Shown: positions 1 through 6,261 of the stretch, piece after piece
How positions within the stretch are numbered: position 1 is the first letter of the stretch
Layout of the letters: the number at the start of each line of letters is the position of its first letter
Origin: DATLCI01 sp046714215
Lineage (GTDB): Bacteria > Acidobacteriota > Terriglobia > Terriglobales > Acidobacteriaceae
DNA: 14,406 bases
Assembly: GCA_046714215.1 (NCBI GenBank)
Contig: JBKKBM010000218.1
Coordinates: 1-14,406 of the forward strand
Reading direction: 5' to 3'
Made by a program: the position numbers and the translations under genes
The notes under the pieces: generated by a model
The model's input: only the letters and a program-made list of their open reading frames with translations
The model's database searches: none
Told to the model about the DNA's origin: nothing

Positions 1-124
1 CCAAAAGGTCCCGAAAGACCCGGAATGCTGAATAGCACTTACCTATTTTGTGAGATCGCTCGACTTAAAGACGAGCATCCATCTCACGACTGGCACGTTC
101 AACCTATTTGTCAAAGACCCAATC
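1..124 (+). ncRNA. Possible 3' part of a structured transcript
   Basis: There is no convincing coding frame here, but three hairpins follow each other and then an intrinsic terminator. They are GGTC/GACC (7-10 with 17-20), TGCT/AGCA around a GAAT loop (26-29 with 34-37), and a strong stem of TGAGAT plus GCTCG pairing with CGAGC plus ATCTCA (51-62 with 72-86, 11 bp). The plus strand is favoured only because the terminator at 125-150 works in that direction; the stems themselves do not decide it. The transcript would begin outside the window. It could be the end of a small RNA or simply the 3' untranslated region of a gene to the left. I recognise no RNA family. Confidence 0.25.
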
Positions 125-150
125 CGCGATCCGCCTAGGCGGCGCGTTTT
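125..150 (+). terminator. Intrinsic terminator, plus strand
   Basis: The stem is CGCG (125-128), a two-base AT bulge, then the 12-base palindrome CCGCCTAGGCGG (131-142), then CGCG (143-146). It is followed at once by TTTT (147-150). Nine GC-rich pairs and a short U run make a reasonable rho-independent terminator for something transcribed rightwards from beyond the left edge. The U run is short, and on the minus strand only AT follows, so the plus direction is better supported. Confidence 0.5.
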
Positions 151-472
151 GAGTAATACGCAGCCGGATGGCTACGTGTCCTCGAAACTTTTCTCCCCTT
201 ATTCAGAACCTTTCAGCGCCTTTAGGGGAACCTTGCAAACTTACCGCGATTCGCTCGCTTCTGTCAAACCCGAGCACCACGCTGAGGAGGTCGCTTGCGA
301 CTCTCAGCAGAGCTCCAGCTCAGGGCTTTAGTCCCAAGATCAAATCCTGGGTTTCGCCCCGGCGCAGGCTGCTTTTTAGAAGCTGCGCGATAAGCCACTC
401 CCGGCTCGAATCTTGACGTAAACACGTAAAGACACGGATACGGGAGTGTGGATAAATTGGTAAAAGATCGAT
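151..472. other. Non-coding stretch with a run of hairpins
   Basis: I see no believable gene here. The short open frames have no ribosome binding site and no recognisable protein. What stands out is secondary structure: AGCC-GGAT-GGCT (162-173), GCTGAG...CTCAGC with an inner GTCG-CTTG-CGAC (281-308), GAGC-TCCA-GCTC (310-321), CCCA/TGGG with GAT/ATC inside (333-351), GCGCAG/CTGCGC (362-388) and AGCC/GGCT (393-406). From 281 to 406 almost every base lies in or between adjacent hairpins. The strand is undecided. A TTGACG at 413-418 resembles a plus-strand -35 box, but the best -10 at 18 bases (GATACG) is poor. Confidence 0.35.
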
Positions 473-640
473 GTGAGGTGTTGCAGTGGTGTTCCGGTAG
501 GAACCGCTTCGCTTAACCCTTCGGGAGCGCGTTTGCCTTCTTCAGAAGGTTGCTCTCGAATATGACCCCGTGGCTGGGTTCGTCTATCTGGATACTACTA
601 CCGACTCACAGCCGGGCTGCCACGTCTCGTAACGTCTTAT
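473..640 (+). ncRNA. Candidate multi-branched structured RNA, unknown class
   Basis: This stretch folds into a closed multi-branch shape. The outer helix pairs 473-484 with 629-640 (12 bp, five of them G-U). A second helix pairs 486-491 with 618-623 (6 bp, two G-U) across a small internal loop. Inside are four arms: TTCC-GGTA-GGAA (492-503), CGCT...AGCG capped by a cUUCGg tetraloop (510-529), CCTTC-TTCA-GAAGG (536-549), and a longer arm opened by GGCTG/CAGCC (572-576 with 609-613). The G-U pairs would be A-C mismatches on the other strand, which favours plus-strand transcription. I looked for the hallmarks of tmRNA, RNase P RNA and SRP RNA and found none. It also does not have the simple rod shape of 6S RNA. 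The fold was made by hand, without an energy calculation. Confidence 0.42.
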
Positions 641-782
641 TAATATAGCAACGGAACCGGATTCGCGCAAGGGCTGCAGGCAAAATTCCACAAAAAAGTT
701 GTAGAGAATGGTTCTGCCCCGCGAGAGGTGCATGAATAGGATTGATTCTTGGCATTATCTTTAAACAGACCTGCCCGTTTTC
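641..782. other. AT-richer non-coding linker
   Basis: I see no gene here. The stretch lies between the structured element at 473-640 and the plus-strand terminator at 783-823, and may be the tail of the same transcript. A ten-codon reading frame at 732-764 starts with ATG after GAGAGG, but the spacing is only three bases and nothing else supports it. Confidence 0.3.
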
Positions 783-823
783 GCCATGCCCTGAGCCAAC
801 GCCGCCGCATGGGCTTTTTCTTT
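783..823 (+). terminator. Intrinsic terminator, plus strand, convergent with the cupin gene
   Basis: GCCATGC (783-789) pairs with GCATGGGC (807-814) with one bulged G. The stem is followed by TTTTTCTTT (815-823), a good U tract on the plus strand. On the minus strand the hairpin lies just after the cupin gene's stop codon but has only an A-rich sequence before it and no T run after it. It therefore serves rightward transcription, although no protein gene precedes it on that strand. It may end the candidate RNA at 473-640. Confidence 0.5.
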
Positions 824-1580
824 AGCGCGGAGGACCTTGCGGTTTGGTGATGCCGTCAAAATAGCAGTAGGCAAAGCCTGCCATACCGCTCGATGTGACA
901 ACAGACTCTCCCTTCGAGCGTTCTACCCACCGAAACTCACCCGGATTCAGCTTGACGGCATCCACTTCCTCACGGAAGGCTTTGCTCTGGAAGAGCGGAG
1001 CGGCCGCGACAATCAGGTATCGCCTCCCCTCTTTCAGAGAGATCCCGACGTGCCCCCCAGGAGACATGGGCTTTGCTTGCAAACACGTCACAGTTGGGGA
1101 TGCGATTACGACCGTTTGAACTACCGGCCCCATCCCGGAGATTGAACCGATGAATCCGGTGTGGACTTCTATAACGCTCTTCAACTCCACCGTCACATTT
1201 TTGAACGGCTTGTCACTCTTGTTTACCGCCTTGTGCGCGAAGCCTCCCTTGGTGAACCGTGTCTCTCCATCCTTGAGCTGCAATTTCACCGCCGCTTCGC
1301 CTACGCGCACGCTCTCAACATCCGAATCGCCCAGGATCACGCCGACATAGTCGCGATCATGCCGGTGATACTTCGTCTCTGAGTGCGGCGCTACCTCTAC
1401 GCTGAAAACCCGCACGTACTCATTCTCAAAGACGAGATGATGCGAGGGTTCTTTGTCGACGGGAACAACTTCAATGGCGGGAACTTGCTTGGCGCGGGCC
1501 TTCGTCGGCACAGGTTTTGTCTGCGCCGACGCCAGCCCACTCAGCCCCAGTAGGAGCACCAGCAACCCGATTCTCTTCAT
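822..1580 (-). CDS. Exported cupin-domain protein (second gene of cupin pair)
   Basis: This 252-residue protein has a clear Sec signal peptide: MKRIG, a leucine-rich core, and a likely cleavage after ASA near residue 19. It should act outside the cytoplasmic membrane. Residues about 47-135 form a small cupin barrel with an HRH metal-site motif (H72, H74), nearby D77, and a late histidine in KGGFAHK (H116). The second half (about 150-245) has beta-rich cupin-like spacing but lacks the histidines, so it is probably a degenerate second barrel. I chose the ATG at 1578-1580 because it gives the signal peptide and has AAAGGA eight bases upstream. A GTG at 1620-1622 would add 14 basic residues in front. 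It follows the other cupin gene by 38 bases, so the two are probably co-transcribed. Substrate unknown; a binding or simple metal-dependent role is possible. Confidence 0.8.
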   Translation of the reverse strand: MKRIGLLVLLLGLSGLASAQTKPVPTKARAKQVPAIEVVPVDKEPSHHLVFENEYVRVFSVEVAPHSETKYHRHDRDYVGVILGDSDVESVRVGEAAVKLQLKDGETRFTKGGFAHKAVNKSDKPFKNVTVELKSVIEVHTGFIGSISGMGPVVQTVVIASPTVTCLQAKPMSPGGHVGISLKEGRRYLIVAAAPLFQSKAFREEVDAVKLNPGEFRWVERSKGESVVTSSGMAGFAYCYFDGITKPQGPPR

Positions 1581-1610
1581 CCTTCGTGTCCTTTGTGTCC
1601 TTCGTGGTAA
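1581..1610. repeat. Degenerate GGACAC(A/G)AA repeat, copy 1
   Basis: Read on the minus strand, this is ACCACGAAGG, then ACACAAAGG, then ACACGAAGG, running into the ATG of the downstream cupin gene. It belongs by eye to the purine-rich 'CACAGAGGCACAGAG' intergenic family known from Acidobacteria and Planctomycetes genomes. Here it also supplies the ribosome binding site (AAAGGA at 1589-1594). A diverged relative lies at 2370-2400. Confidence 0.55.
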
Positions 1611-1618
1611 GAAAAGAT

Positions 1619-2353
1619 TCACCGATACTCCACCGTCATCATCTGCGCGGGCCGGTTGCCCCCATTGGTCAGCTTGTGTTTAAAGCCTCCCTCGAGCCAG
1701 CGCACCTCACCCTGGCTCAGCTTGACCGTCACGGGCGCCTTGCCTTCCACCTCATTCCGCAACTCCAAGTCCGACAACGCCACGACGAGGTGCGCGGCAT
1801 GGTGCTCATGCAGCGGAGTCGCCGCGCCCGGCAACAACTGCTGCCGCGTGAGATAGATGTTGTACATGGTCCCGGTCTGCTGATAGGTGGCCAGGGGGTC
1901 GACGGGCGGAGGAAAGAATTTGGGCTGTGCAGCGTCGTTGAATGCGTCGCGAACATAGTCGGCCGAGGGCCCGCGCTGCAGCAACTCGATCTCGATCTGG
2001 CGCACGGTGGTCACGGCGGATTCACTCTTGAGGGAATGAATGGTCGTGGGCGCATACCACATCTCGCCTTCACTGAACTGCCGGGTCAAGGGCGCGGAGG
2101 GTGGCGAAGTCAGCCGCGTAGCCGAGGTCTGTCCATCGTTCAGTTGGATCTGTATGTACTCCGTCCGGTGGCGGTGCATGGCCGTGGTCTGGTGCGGTGG
2201 CAACTCCAGTAGCCACACGCGCACGGCACTATTCTTCAAGATCTCTTGGTAGTGGGGTTCCTGGGAAAGTTCGACGGCTGCGGACTTATCGTTTTGGCCG
2301 AATACAGCGGCGACGGCCAGTAGCACAAACGCGTACCCAGCATGATGCTTCAT
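1619..2353 (-). CDS. Exported bicupin protein (first gene of cupin pair)
   Basis: This 244-residue protein starts with a short signal peptide (MKHHAGYAF then an Ala/Leu/Val core, possible cleavage near FGQ at 18-20). Two cupin barrels follow. The first (about 40-125) has MHRHRTEY with H60, H62 and E65, and a later H106. The second (about 160-243) has LHEHH with H182, H184 and H185, and GGFKHK with H226. Both barrels keep plausible metal ligands. The second barrel resembles the first barrel of the downstream gene (shared GGFxHK and the Y/W...GGF spacing), so the pair probably arose by duplication of cupin units. The stop overlaps an alternative GTG of the next gene (1619-1622). No strong ribosome binding site is seen close to the ATG; GAGGAAG lies about 16 bases upstream. 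Substrate unknown. Confidence 0.8.
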   Translation of the reverse strand: MKHHAGYAFVLLAVAAVFGQNDKSAAVELSQEPHYQEILKNSAVRVWLLELPPHQTTAMHRHRTEYIQIQLNDGQTSATRLTSPPSAPLTRQFSEGEMWYAPTTIHSLKSESAVTTVRQIEIELLQRGPSADYVRDAFNDAAQPKFFPPPVDPLATYQQTGTMYNIYLTRQQLLPGAATPLHEHHAAHLVVALSDLELRNEVEGKAPVTVKLSQGEVRWLEGGFKHKLTNGGNRPAQMMTVEYR

Positions 2354-2369
2354 GCCGCAGATTCTACGC

Positions 2370-2400
2370 TTCCTCTTTGTCTCCGTGCCTCTGTGGTGAA
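2370..2400. repeat. Degenerate CACAGAGGCAC repeat, copy 2
   Basis: On the minus strand this reads CACCACAGAGGCACGGAGAC, followed by AAAGAGGAAG, just upstream of the first cupin gene. It matches the ACCAC-RAGG-CAC-RAG layout of the copy at 1581-1610 and the same widespread intergenic family. Confidence 0.5.
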
Positions 2401-2405
2401 ACGCC

Positions 2406-2560
2406 TTACGACTTCTTGCGCACGTAGGTCAGGTCGTATTCCACCTTCCAGGTCTTGCCCTCGTCGGCGGAGCTCTCCCCATGACCCGCACCCGGTCCGG
2501 GTCCACGTTGAAGAACGTCATCTTCTGCTTGTAGGGTTTTGTTGTCCCCTTCTTACCACA
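2406..2560 (-). pseudogene. Frameshifted C-terminal remnant of a small protein gene
   Basis: Just before a TAA at 2406-2408, one minus-strand frame reads GESSADEGKTWKVEYDLTYV followed by RKKS. This looks like the conserved C-terminus of small exported lipocalin-like or DUF1579-like proteins, which often end DGGKTW.V.YD..YVRK. Upstream of about 2480 the protein-like sequence moves to a neighbouring frame (KPYKQKMTFFNVDPDRVR). One lost base near the ATGGGGAG at 2477-2484 would explain the switch. Further upstream, to about 2690, the sequence is no longer recognisable. It is probably decayed or truncated rather than expressed. The family assignment is tentative and rests on memory of C-terminal motifs only. 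Confidence 0.45.
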
Positions 2561-2713
2561 CTCTCGACTCACGTTTACCAGACTTCGCAAACGCTGGGCG
2601 GCGGGGCGAAGATCCGGGACGAGTGGATTCGTCCAGACGGACGTTCCCTGGTCCATCAGACGGCACCGCAAAAGAAAGGTGGGCAACAATTTTGGCGAAT
2701 CTTGGCGTGTGAC
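2561..2713. other. Gap with possible decayed coding sequence
   Basis: One minus-strand frame stays open from 2689 and joins the remnant at 2406-2560, but its residues do not resemble a known domain and it lacks a ribosome binding site. No terminator is obvious after the propeller gene that ends at 2714. I treat it as the eroded upstream part of the remnant or plain spacer. Confidence 0.3.
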
Positions 2714-5700
2714 TCACCGCTCGATCACGACGGGCAGGTCCACGCTACGGGTCACGCCTCCGATGATGGCGATGACCTTGATGATGCGCGTCTCGGGGGT
2801 GGGTAGGCGGCGCAAGCGTCGACTGCGAGAAGCGAACTTCACCGTCACCTTGGCGGAGACCGGCGCATCCGCAACCGTAACCGTGGCGGGATATACGCTG
2901 CAACTCACGCCTGGGTTTGCACCGCTGCAACTCAAAGCGACTGTCCCGGTGAACCCCGTGGCGGGGGTGATGGTGAGTTCGAAGGTATTGCTGGAGGCTT
3001 GGCCGGTGCCAGTGCGGGTGGGCCGCCGCGGCCGGGTCAGCGCGAAAACCAGGTCAGCGATACCGGTACCGGAGAGGGCTACAACATGCGGGCTGCCCGG
3101 CGCGTTGCTGGTGATGGTGAGTGTGCCTGACTGCAAAGTCAACGATGAGGGACTGTACACCACGGTGACGATGCAGTTTGCGGCCGGGGCCAGGCTGCCC
3201 GGGCAATCGTGGGTGTGGCTGAATGCGGGGCTGCCACTCAATTCCACACTCGCAATGGAGAGCGCGGCCGTACCGGAGTTCGACACGGTGACTTGGCGGC
3301 TGAAGTTTCCATACCCCATCAGCCGATCGCCGAAGGCGACGGGGGAGGGTGAGAAGGCCGCGGCCGGGGCGGGGGCAGTGGCCAGGGGCACGCGCCACGC
3401 GCCACGCCCGTGGGTGAAGGCATAGAGGTTCGGTATGCCTTGCCGCGTGGCAATGGCCAACGATTCCGTGACCACGTTCGCGAAGCCCGTATTTTCGCGG
3501 CCCCAGTTGGCCCCGCCATCGAGCGAGACGAATACCCCCAGATCGGTGCCGATGTAGAGCCGCTGGGACTTGCCGGGAGCCACCACGATGTTATGCACAG
3601 GGATATCAGGAATAGCGGTGTTGCCGCTGCCATCGATCTTGGCCCACGATTGACCGCCATTCACACTGCGGAAAACATGGCCATCGCCCGGGGTGGTATC
3701 AAAACTGGAGATAGTAGCGTAGACGGTGCTGGCGCTTGAAGGATCGAAGGCGACCCAGGAGACGTAGCCGGTGCCGTTGGCTCGCGGCGAAGTGCCCTCC
3801 CATGTAGTTGCGCCCGTCGCATCGAGTGCCGCGTCATTGCGGAGGACGAGTCCATTATTTGTGCCAACCAGCACCTTGTTCCCATCGCCCGCAGCGATGG
3901 CCAGCGCGCTGACCCGGTGACGCGTGGTGGCACTGCCGGTGACGAGCGGCAACTCGGCGCTGGCCTGCACCCATAGGTCCGCGCCGTTGACAGTTCGCCA
4001 AATCTTAGTTCCGCCGGTCCAGAGTCGAGCGGAGTTGCCGGGGTCCATGGCAAACGGGGTGATGAAAAGGAAACCGGTCTCGCTCTCAGTGCCGGCCGTT
4101 TTCTCCTGAAAGTTGACCCCATTGGTCGCCTTCTCGAAGCCGAAGTTCTGCGTCGCCGCATAAATGATATTGGTATTGTTGGGATCAATAGCGACATAAC
4201 TGCCGTCTCCGCTGAGGATCCGAGTCCACGTTTGGCCGCTGGCGTCGCTTCCCCGGATGGTCCCATTGTCCTGCGTGCCCCCCACATAGGTCATACCGTC
4301 GGGATACGGAAGTCCGTGGTAGAACTGCGTGACCGAATAATTGGTGTTCAGGTTCGTCCAGACAAAAGCCGAGCTGGAAGAGCTACAAGCGCCCTGGCCG
4401 GAGGCGACCGTGGTGGCGACGGCTGCGCGGGCGTCATTGGTGCGATAGATGCCCCCATCATTCCCCGCATACATCGTCTTATTGGAAGTGCCGTCATAGC
4501 CCGGATGAAAAACGATGGCGTGTTGGTCGGCATGAGCACTACTGGAGTTCTGCCAGAATGATGCCATGCCCCAGTTGGCGCCGCCGTCGTCAGAGCGAAA
4601 CAGATCAATACCGCCCACCCAGACTTTATTCGCGTCCAGAGGATCCACAGCGATCACATTGTCATACCAACCCTGGTTGAGATAACTGCTGGTGCCGGTT
4701 CCGCACTCCGTCCGCAAACCTTCCCGCGGATTGGAGAAGAGCAAAGTATTGAGTGGGGACGCGTTCGTATTACGGACCTGGGCGGTCCAGGTGCCGTCAT
4801 TGCCACTCTCCGTGGACCGATAAACGGCCAGCAGGCCATTGCGACGGTCGCCCGTCTCGGTGCTGGCCGACACCGCATAGACGGTCGTCGGCGAGGAAGG
4901 AGCGATGGCCAGCGAAGTCCTTCCCATGTTGGCTTCGGTGAAGACGGTGGTGAAGGCCGGGGTGGCGGCGCCCGCATCGGTCAGGCGATAGATGCGCGCC
5001 GCCGGGTCGCGAAAATTCATGCCTCCACACGCGACAAACATATAGTCCGTGCTCACACCCCCATCCATGCGTAGCGCGATGTCACTGCAACCGCCGTTGC
5101 GAAGGGAGCCGTCCACGCCACCTAGGTCATTGTCTGGATTCAAGATGTGCGTCCAGTTGGCGCCACCGTCGGTCGTCCGAAAAACGCCGAACCGGGTGGC
5201 CGCATACACGCGATTCGCATCAGTCTTGCTCACTACCAGATCGTTCACCCGATAGATCTCTGGGATGTCCGTGGTGGTAAGGTGCGTCCAGTTAGAGCCA
5301 CCGTCAATCGTCTTGAAAATGCCGTTGCCGCGTTGCGCATCGGTGTTGTAAAAGCCTTCGCCGGTGCCGGCATAGATGATGTTGGGATCAGTGAGAGCGA
5401 ATGCCAGCGCCGAGACGGAAAGATTGGCCATCAGGTCATTAAGAGGAAACCAACTAGCACCCGCATCGGTTGACTTCCAAACTCCCCCCGCGACGCCCGC
5501 CGCATACATGATGTTGGGCGAGGTGGGATGAATAAGGATGGCGCGGGTGCGGCCACCGATATTACCCGGGCCAAGAAACGACCAGGCCCCGAGCGTGGTG
5601 CCCTGCGCGAGGGTGTCGTTATCGCGGCCGGCAGCCGAGGCTTTCACATTCACATACTGATCGAGCTGCGTCGAATATTCGGGCATGGCGTCGATGCGCT

Positions 5701-6103
5701 GGCGTGCGGCGGCATAGCGTTCTCGAGGCAAACGCTTCTGGCCTGCCGGCACGCGCCGCTCGAGGTAGTAAGCTTCCGCGCCTTCGGGATCGTCGAAGGG
5801 CCGGGGTTCAGGCTTGGCGCGTTTGACTGACTCTGACTGGACCCCGGGCATCACCTGCGCCAGTTCGAGATTCCTGGTGCCGCCAGGATGAACCGTAGCC
5901 GAGCGCCGGCGAGCTGGCTTTGACTTGACCTCGTGCGTCTGGACTGTCGGAGAAGCAGTGGCGGGCATAACCACGGATACGCGGCTTGCGTCTGCTGCGA
6001 CCGGAAGGACCTTACCCTTCTCCCCCGACCGCGTGCCGAGAAACGACACACCGCTCCCAACGGCTAGTAACACCAGACAGACCACGAACGTGCGCTTCCG
6101 CAT
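2714..6103 (-). CDS. Secreted Asp-box (BNR/sortilin-like) beta-propeller protein with ASH and Ig-like C-terminal domains
   Basis: This 1129-residue exported protein starts with MRKR and a hydrophobic stretch (about 6-24), a signal peptide or membrane anchor. A low-complexity linker runs to about 165. A large beta-propeller (about 170-905) carries Asp-box motifs S/T-x-D-x-G-x-x-W: STDAGASW near 212, TIDGGSNW 266, TTDGGANW 311, SDDGGANW 505, SDASGQTW 620, SVNGGQSW 814 and SLDGGANW 861. Then comes an ASH/choice-of-anchor-D-like domain (about 920-1015, with VTVSNSG...LSGTG) and an Ig-like domain (about 1035-1095). Asp-box propellers include sialidases, sortilins and xyloglucanases; no catalytic set is evident, so adhesion or carbohydrate binding outside the cell is only a guess. 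The ATG at 6101-6103 has GGAG five bases upstream; a TTG just before it is too close to that site. The tail is unusually basic (RSRRLRR) and shows no sorting signal that I recognise. Confidence 0.85.
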   Translation of the reverse strand: MRKRTFVVCLVLLAVGSGVSFLGTRSGEKGKVLPVAADASRVSVVMPATASPTVQTHEVKSKPARRRSATVHPGGTRNLELAQVMPGVQSESVKRAKPEPRPFDDPEGAEAYYLERRVPAGQKRLPRERYAAARQRIDAMPEYSTQLDQYVNVKASAAGRDNDTLAQGTTLGAWSFLGPGNIGGRTRAILIHPTSPNIMYAAGVAGGVWKSTDAGASWFPLNDLMANLSVSALAFALTDPNIIYAGTGEGFYNTDAQRGNGIFKTIDGGSNWTHLTTTDIPEIYRVNDLVVSKTDANRVYAATRFGVFRTTDGGANWTHILNPDNDLGGVDGSLRNGGCSDIALRMDGGVSTDYMFVACGGMNFRDPAARIYRLTDAGAATPAFTTVFTEANMGRTSLAIAPSSPTTVYAVSASTETGDRRNGLLAVYRSTESGNDGTWTAQVRNTNASPLNTLLFSNPREGLRTECGTGTSSYLNQGWYDNVIAVDPLDANKVWVGGIDLFRSDDGGANWGMASFWQNSSSAHADQHAIVFHPGYDGTSNKTMYAGNDGGIYRTNDARAAVATTVASGQGACSSSSSAFVWTNLNTNYSVTQFYHGLPYPDGMTYVGGTQDNGTIRGSDASGQTWTRILSGDGSYVAIDPNNTNIIYAATQNFGFEKATNGVNFQEKTAGTESETGFLFITPFAMDPGNSARLWTGGTKIWRTVNGADLWVQASAELPLVTGSATTRHRVSALAIAAGDGNKVLVGTNNGLVLRNDAALDATGATTWEGTSPRANGTGYVSWVAFDPSSASTVYATISSFDTTPGDGHVFRSVNGGQSWAKIDGSGNTAIPDIPVHNIVVAPGKSQRLYIGTDLGVFVSLDGGANWGRENTGFANVVTESLAIATRQGIPNLYAFTHGRGAWRVPLATAPAPAAAFSPSPVAFGDRLMGYGNFSRQVTVSNSGTAALSIASVELSGSPAFSHTHDCPGSLAPAANCIVTVVYSPSSLTLQSGTLTITSNAPGSPHVVALSGTGIADLVFALTRPRRPTRTGTGQASSNTFELTITPATGFTGTVALSCSGANPGVSCSVYPATVTVADAPVSAKVTVKFASRSRRLRRLPTPETRIIKVIAIIGGVTRSVDLPVVIER

Positions 6104-6160
6104 CAATTCTCCAAAAACAACTTAAAATAAATGGGCGATACCTTTGCTGGGGGAGCCGAG

Positions 6161-6189
6161 ATTATCGCATTTGCGGGGGCGGGAGTCAC
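6161..6189 (-). promoter_or_regulatory. Probable sigma-70-type promoter of the Asp-box gene
   Basis: On the minus strand GTGACT (6184-6189, four of six matches to TTGACA) is followed after exactly 17 bases by GATAAT (6161-6166, five of six matches to TATAAT). Transcription would start near 6153, giving a leader of about 50 bases before the GGAG and ATG. The spacing and the position relative to the gene support the call. Confidence 0.5.
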
Positions 6190-6200
6190 GCGCGGAATCC

Positions 6201-6237
6201 GGCCTGAATTCGGCCCTTTTAACCCTTAGGGAAAGGG
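6201..6237. other. Paired hairpins after the HD-GYP gene
   Basis: CCCTTT (6214-6219) pairs with AAAGGG (6232-6237), with an inner CCC/GGG. A second small stem, GGCC/GGCC, spans 6201-6215 and overlaps the first. They lie 24 bases beyond the HD-GYP stop codon on the minus strand. No T run follows on that strand, so this may be a weak terminator or an RNA-stabilising stem; I do not call it an intrinsic terminator. Confidence 0.3.
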
Positions 6238-6261
6238 AGAGCCATTTCGGGACTCATCGCG

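Noticed and set aside
50..416. Two overlapping plus-strand open frames of 82-93 codons
   Set aside because: They have no ribosome binding site and no recognisable domain, and they run through the terminator at 125-150 and the hairpin run; more likely chance frames.
390..418. tRNA-like GGCTCGAATC motif
   Set aside because: The flanking bases do not form a T-arm or acceptor stem and no cloverleaf could be drawn on either strand.
473..640. Identity as tmRNA, RNase P RNA, SRP RNA or 6S RNA
   Set aside because: None of the diagnostic sequences (tag frame and CCA end, GAGGAAAGTCC core, GGAAG/GCAGC tip, simple rod with central bubble) is present.
732..764. Ten-codon leader peptide MNRIDSWHYL before a terminator, suggesting attenuation
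   Set aside because: No biosynthetic gene lies downstream on that strand, and the ribosome-site spacing is too short.
1620..1622. GTG start for the second cupin gene, overlapping the previous stop (GTGA)
   Set aside because: It would put 14 arginine-rich residues, encoded by the intergenic repeat, in front of an otherwise normal signal peptide; the ATG at 1578-1580 has a better ribosome binding site.
2679..3425. Plus-strand open frame of 248 codons antisense to the Asp-box gene
   Set aside because: The sense strand encodes a coherent ASH and Ig-like C-terminus; the antisense product shows no domain.
6104..6106. TTG start directly before the ATG of the Asp-box gene
   Set aside because: Only two bases separate it from the ribosome binding site; the ATG has the proper five-base spacing.
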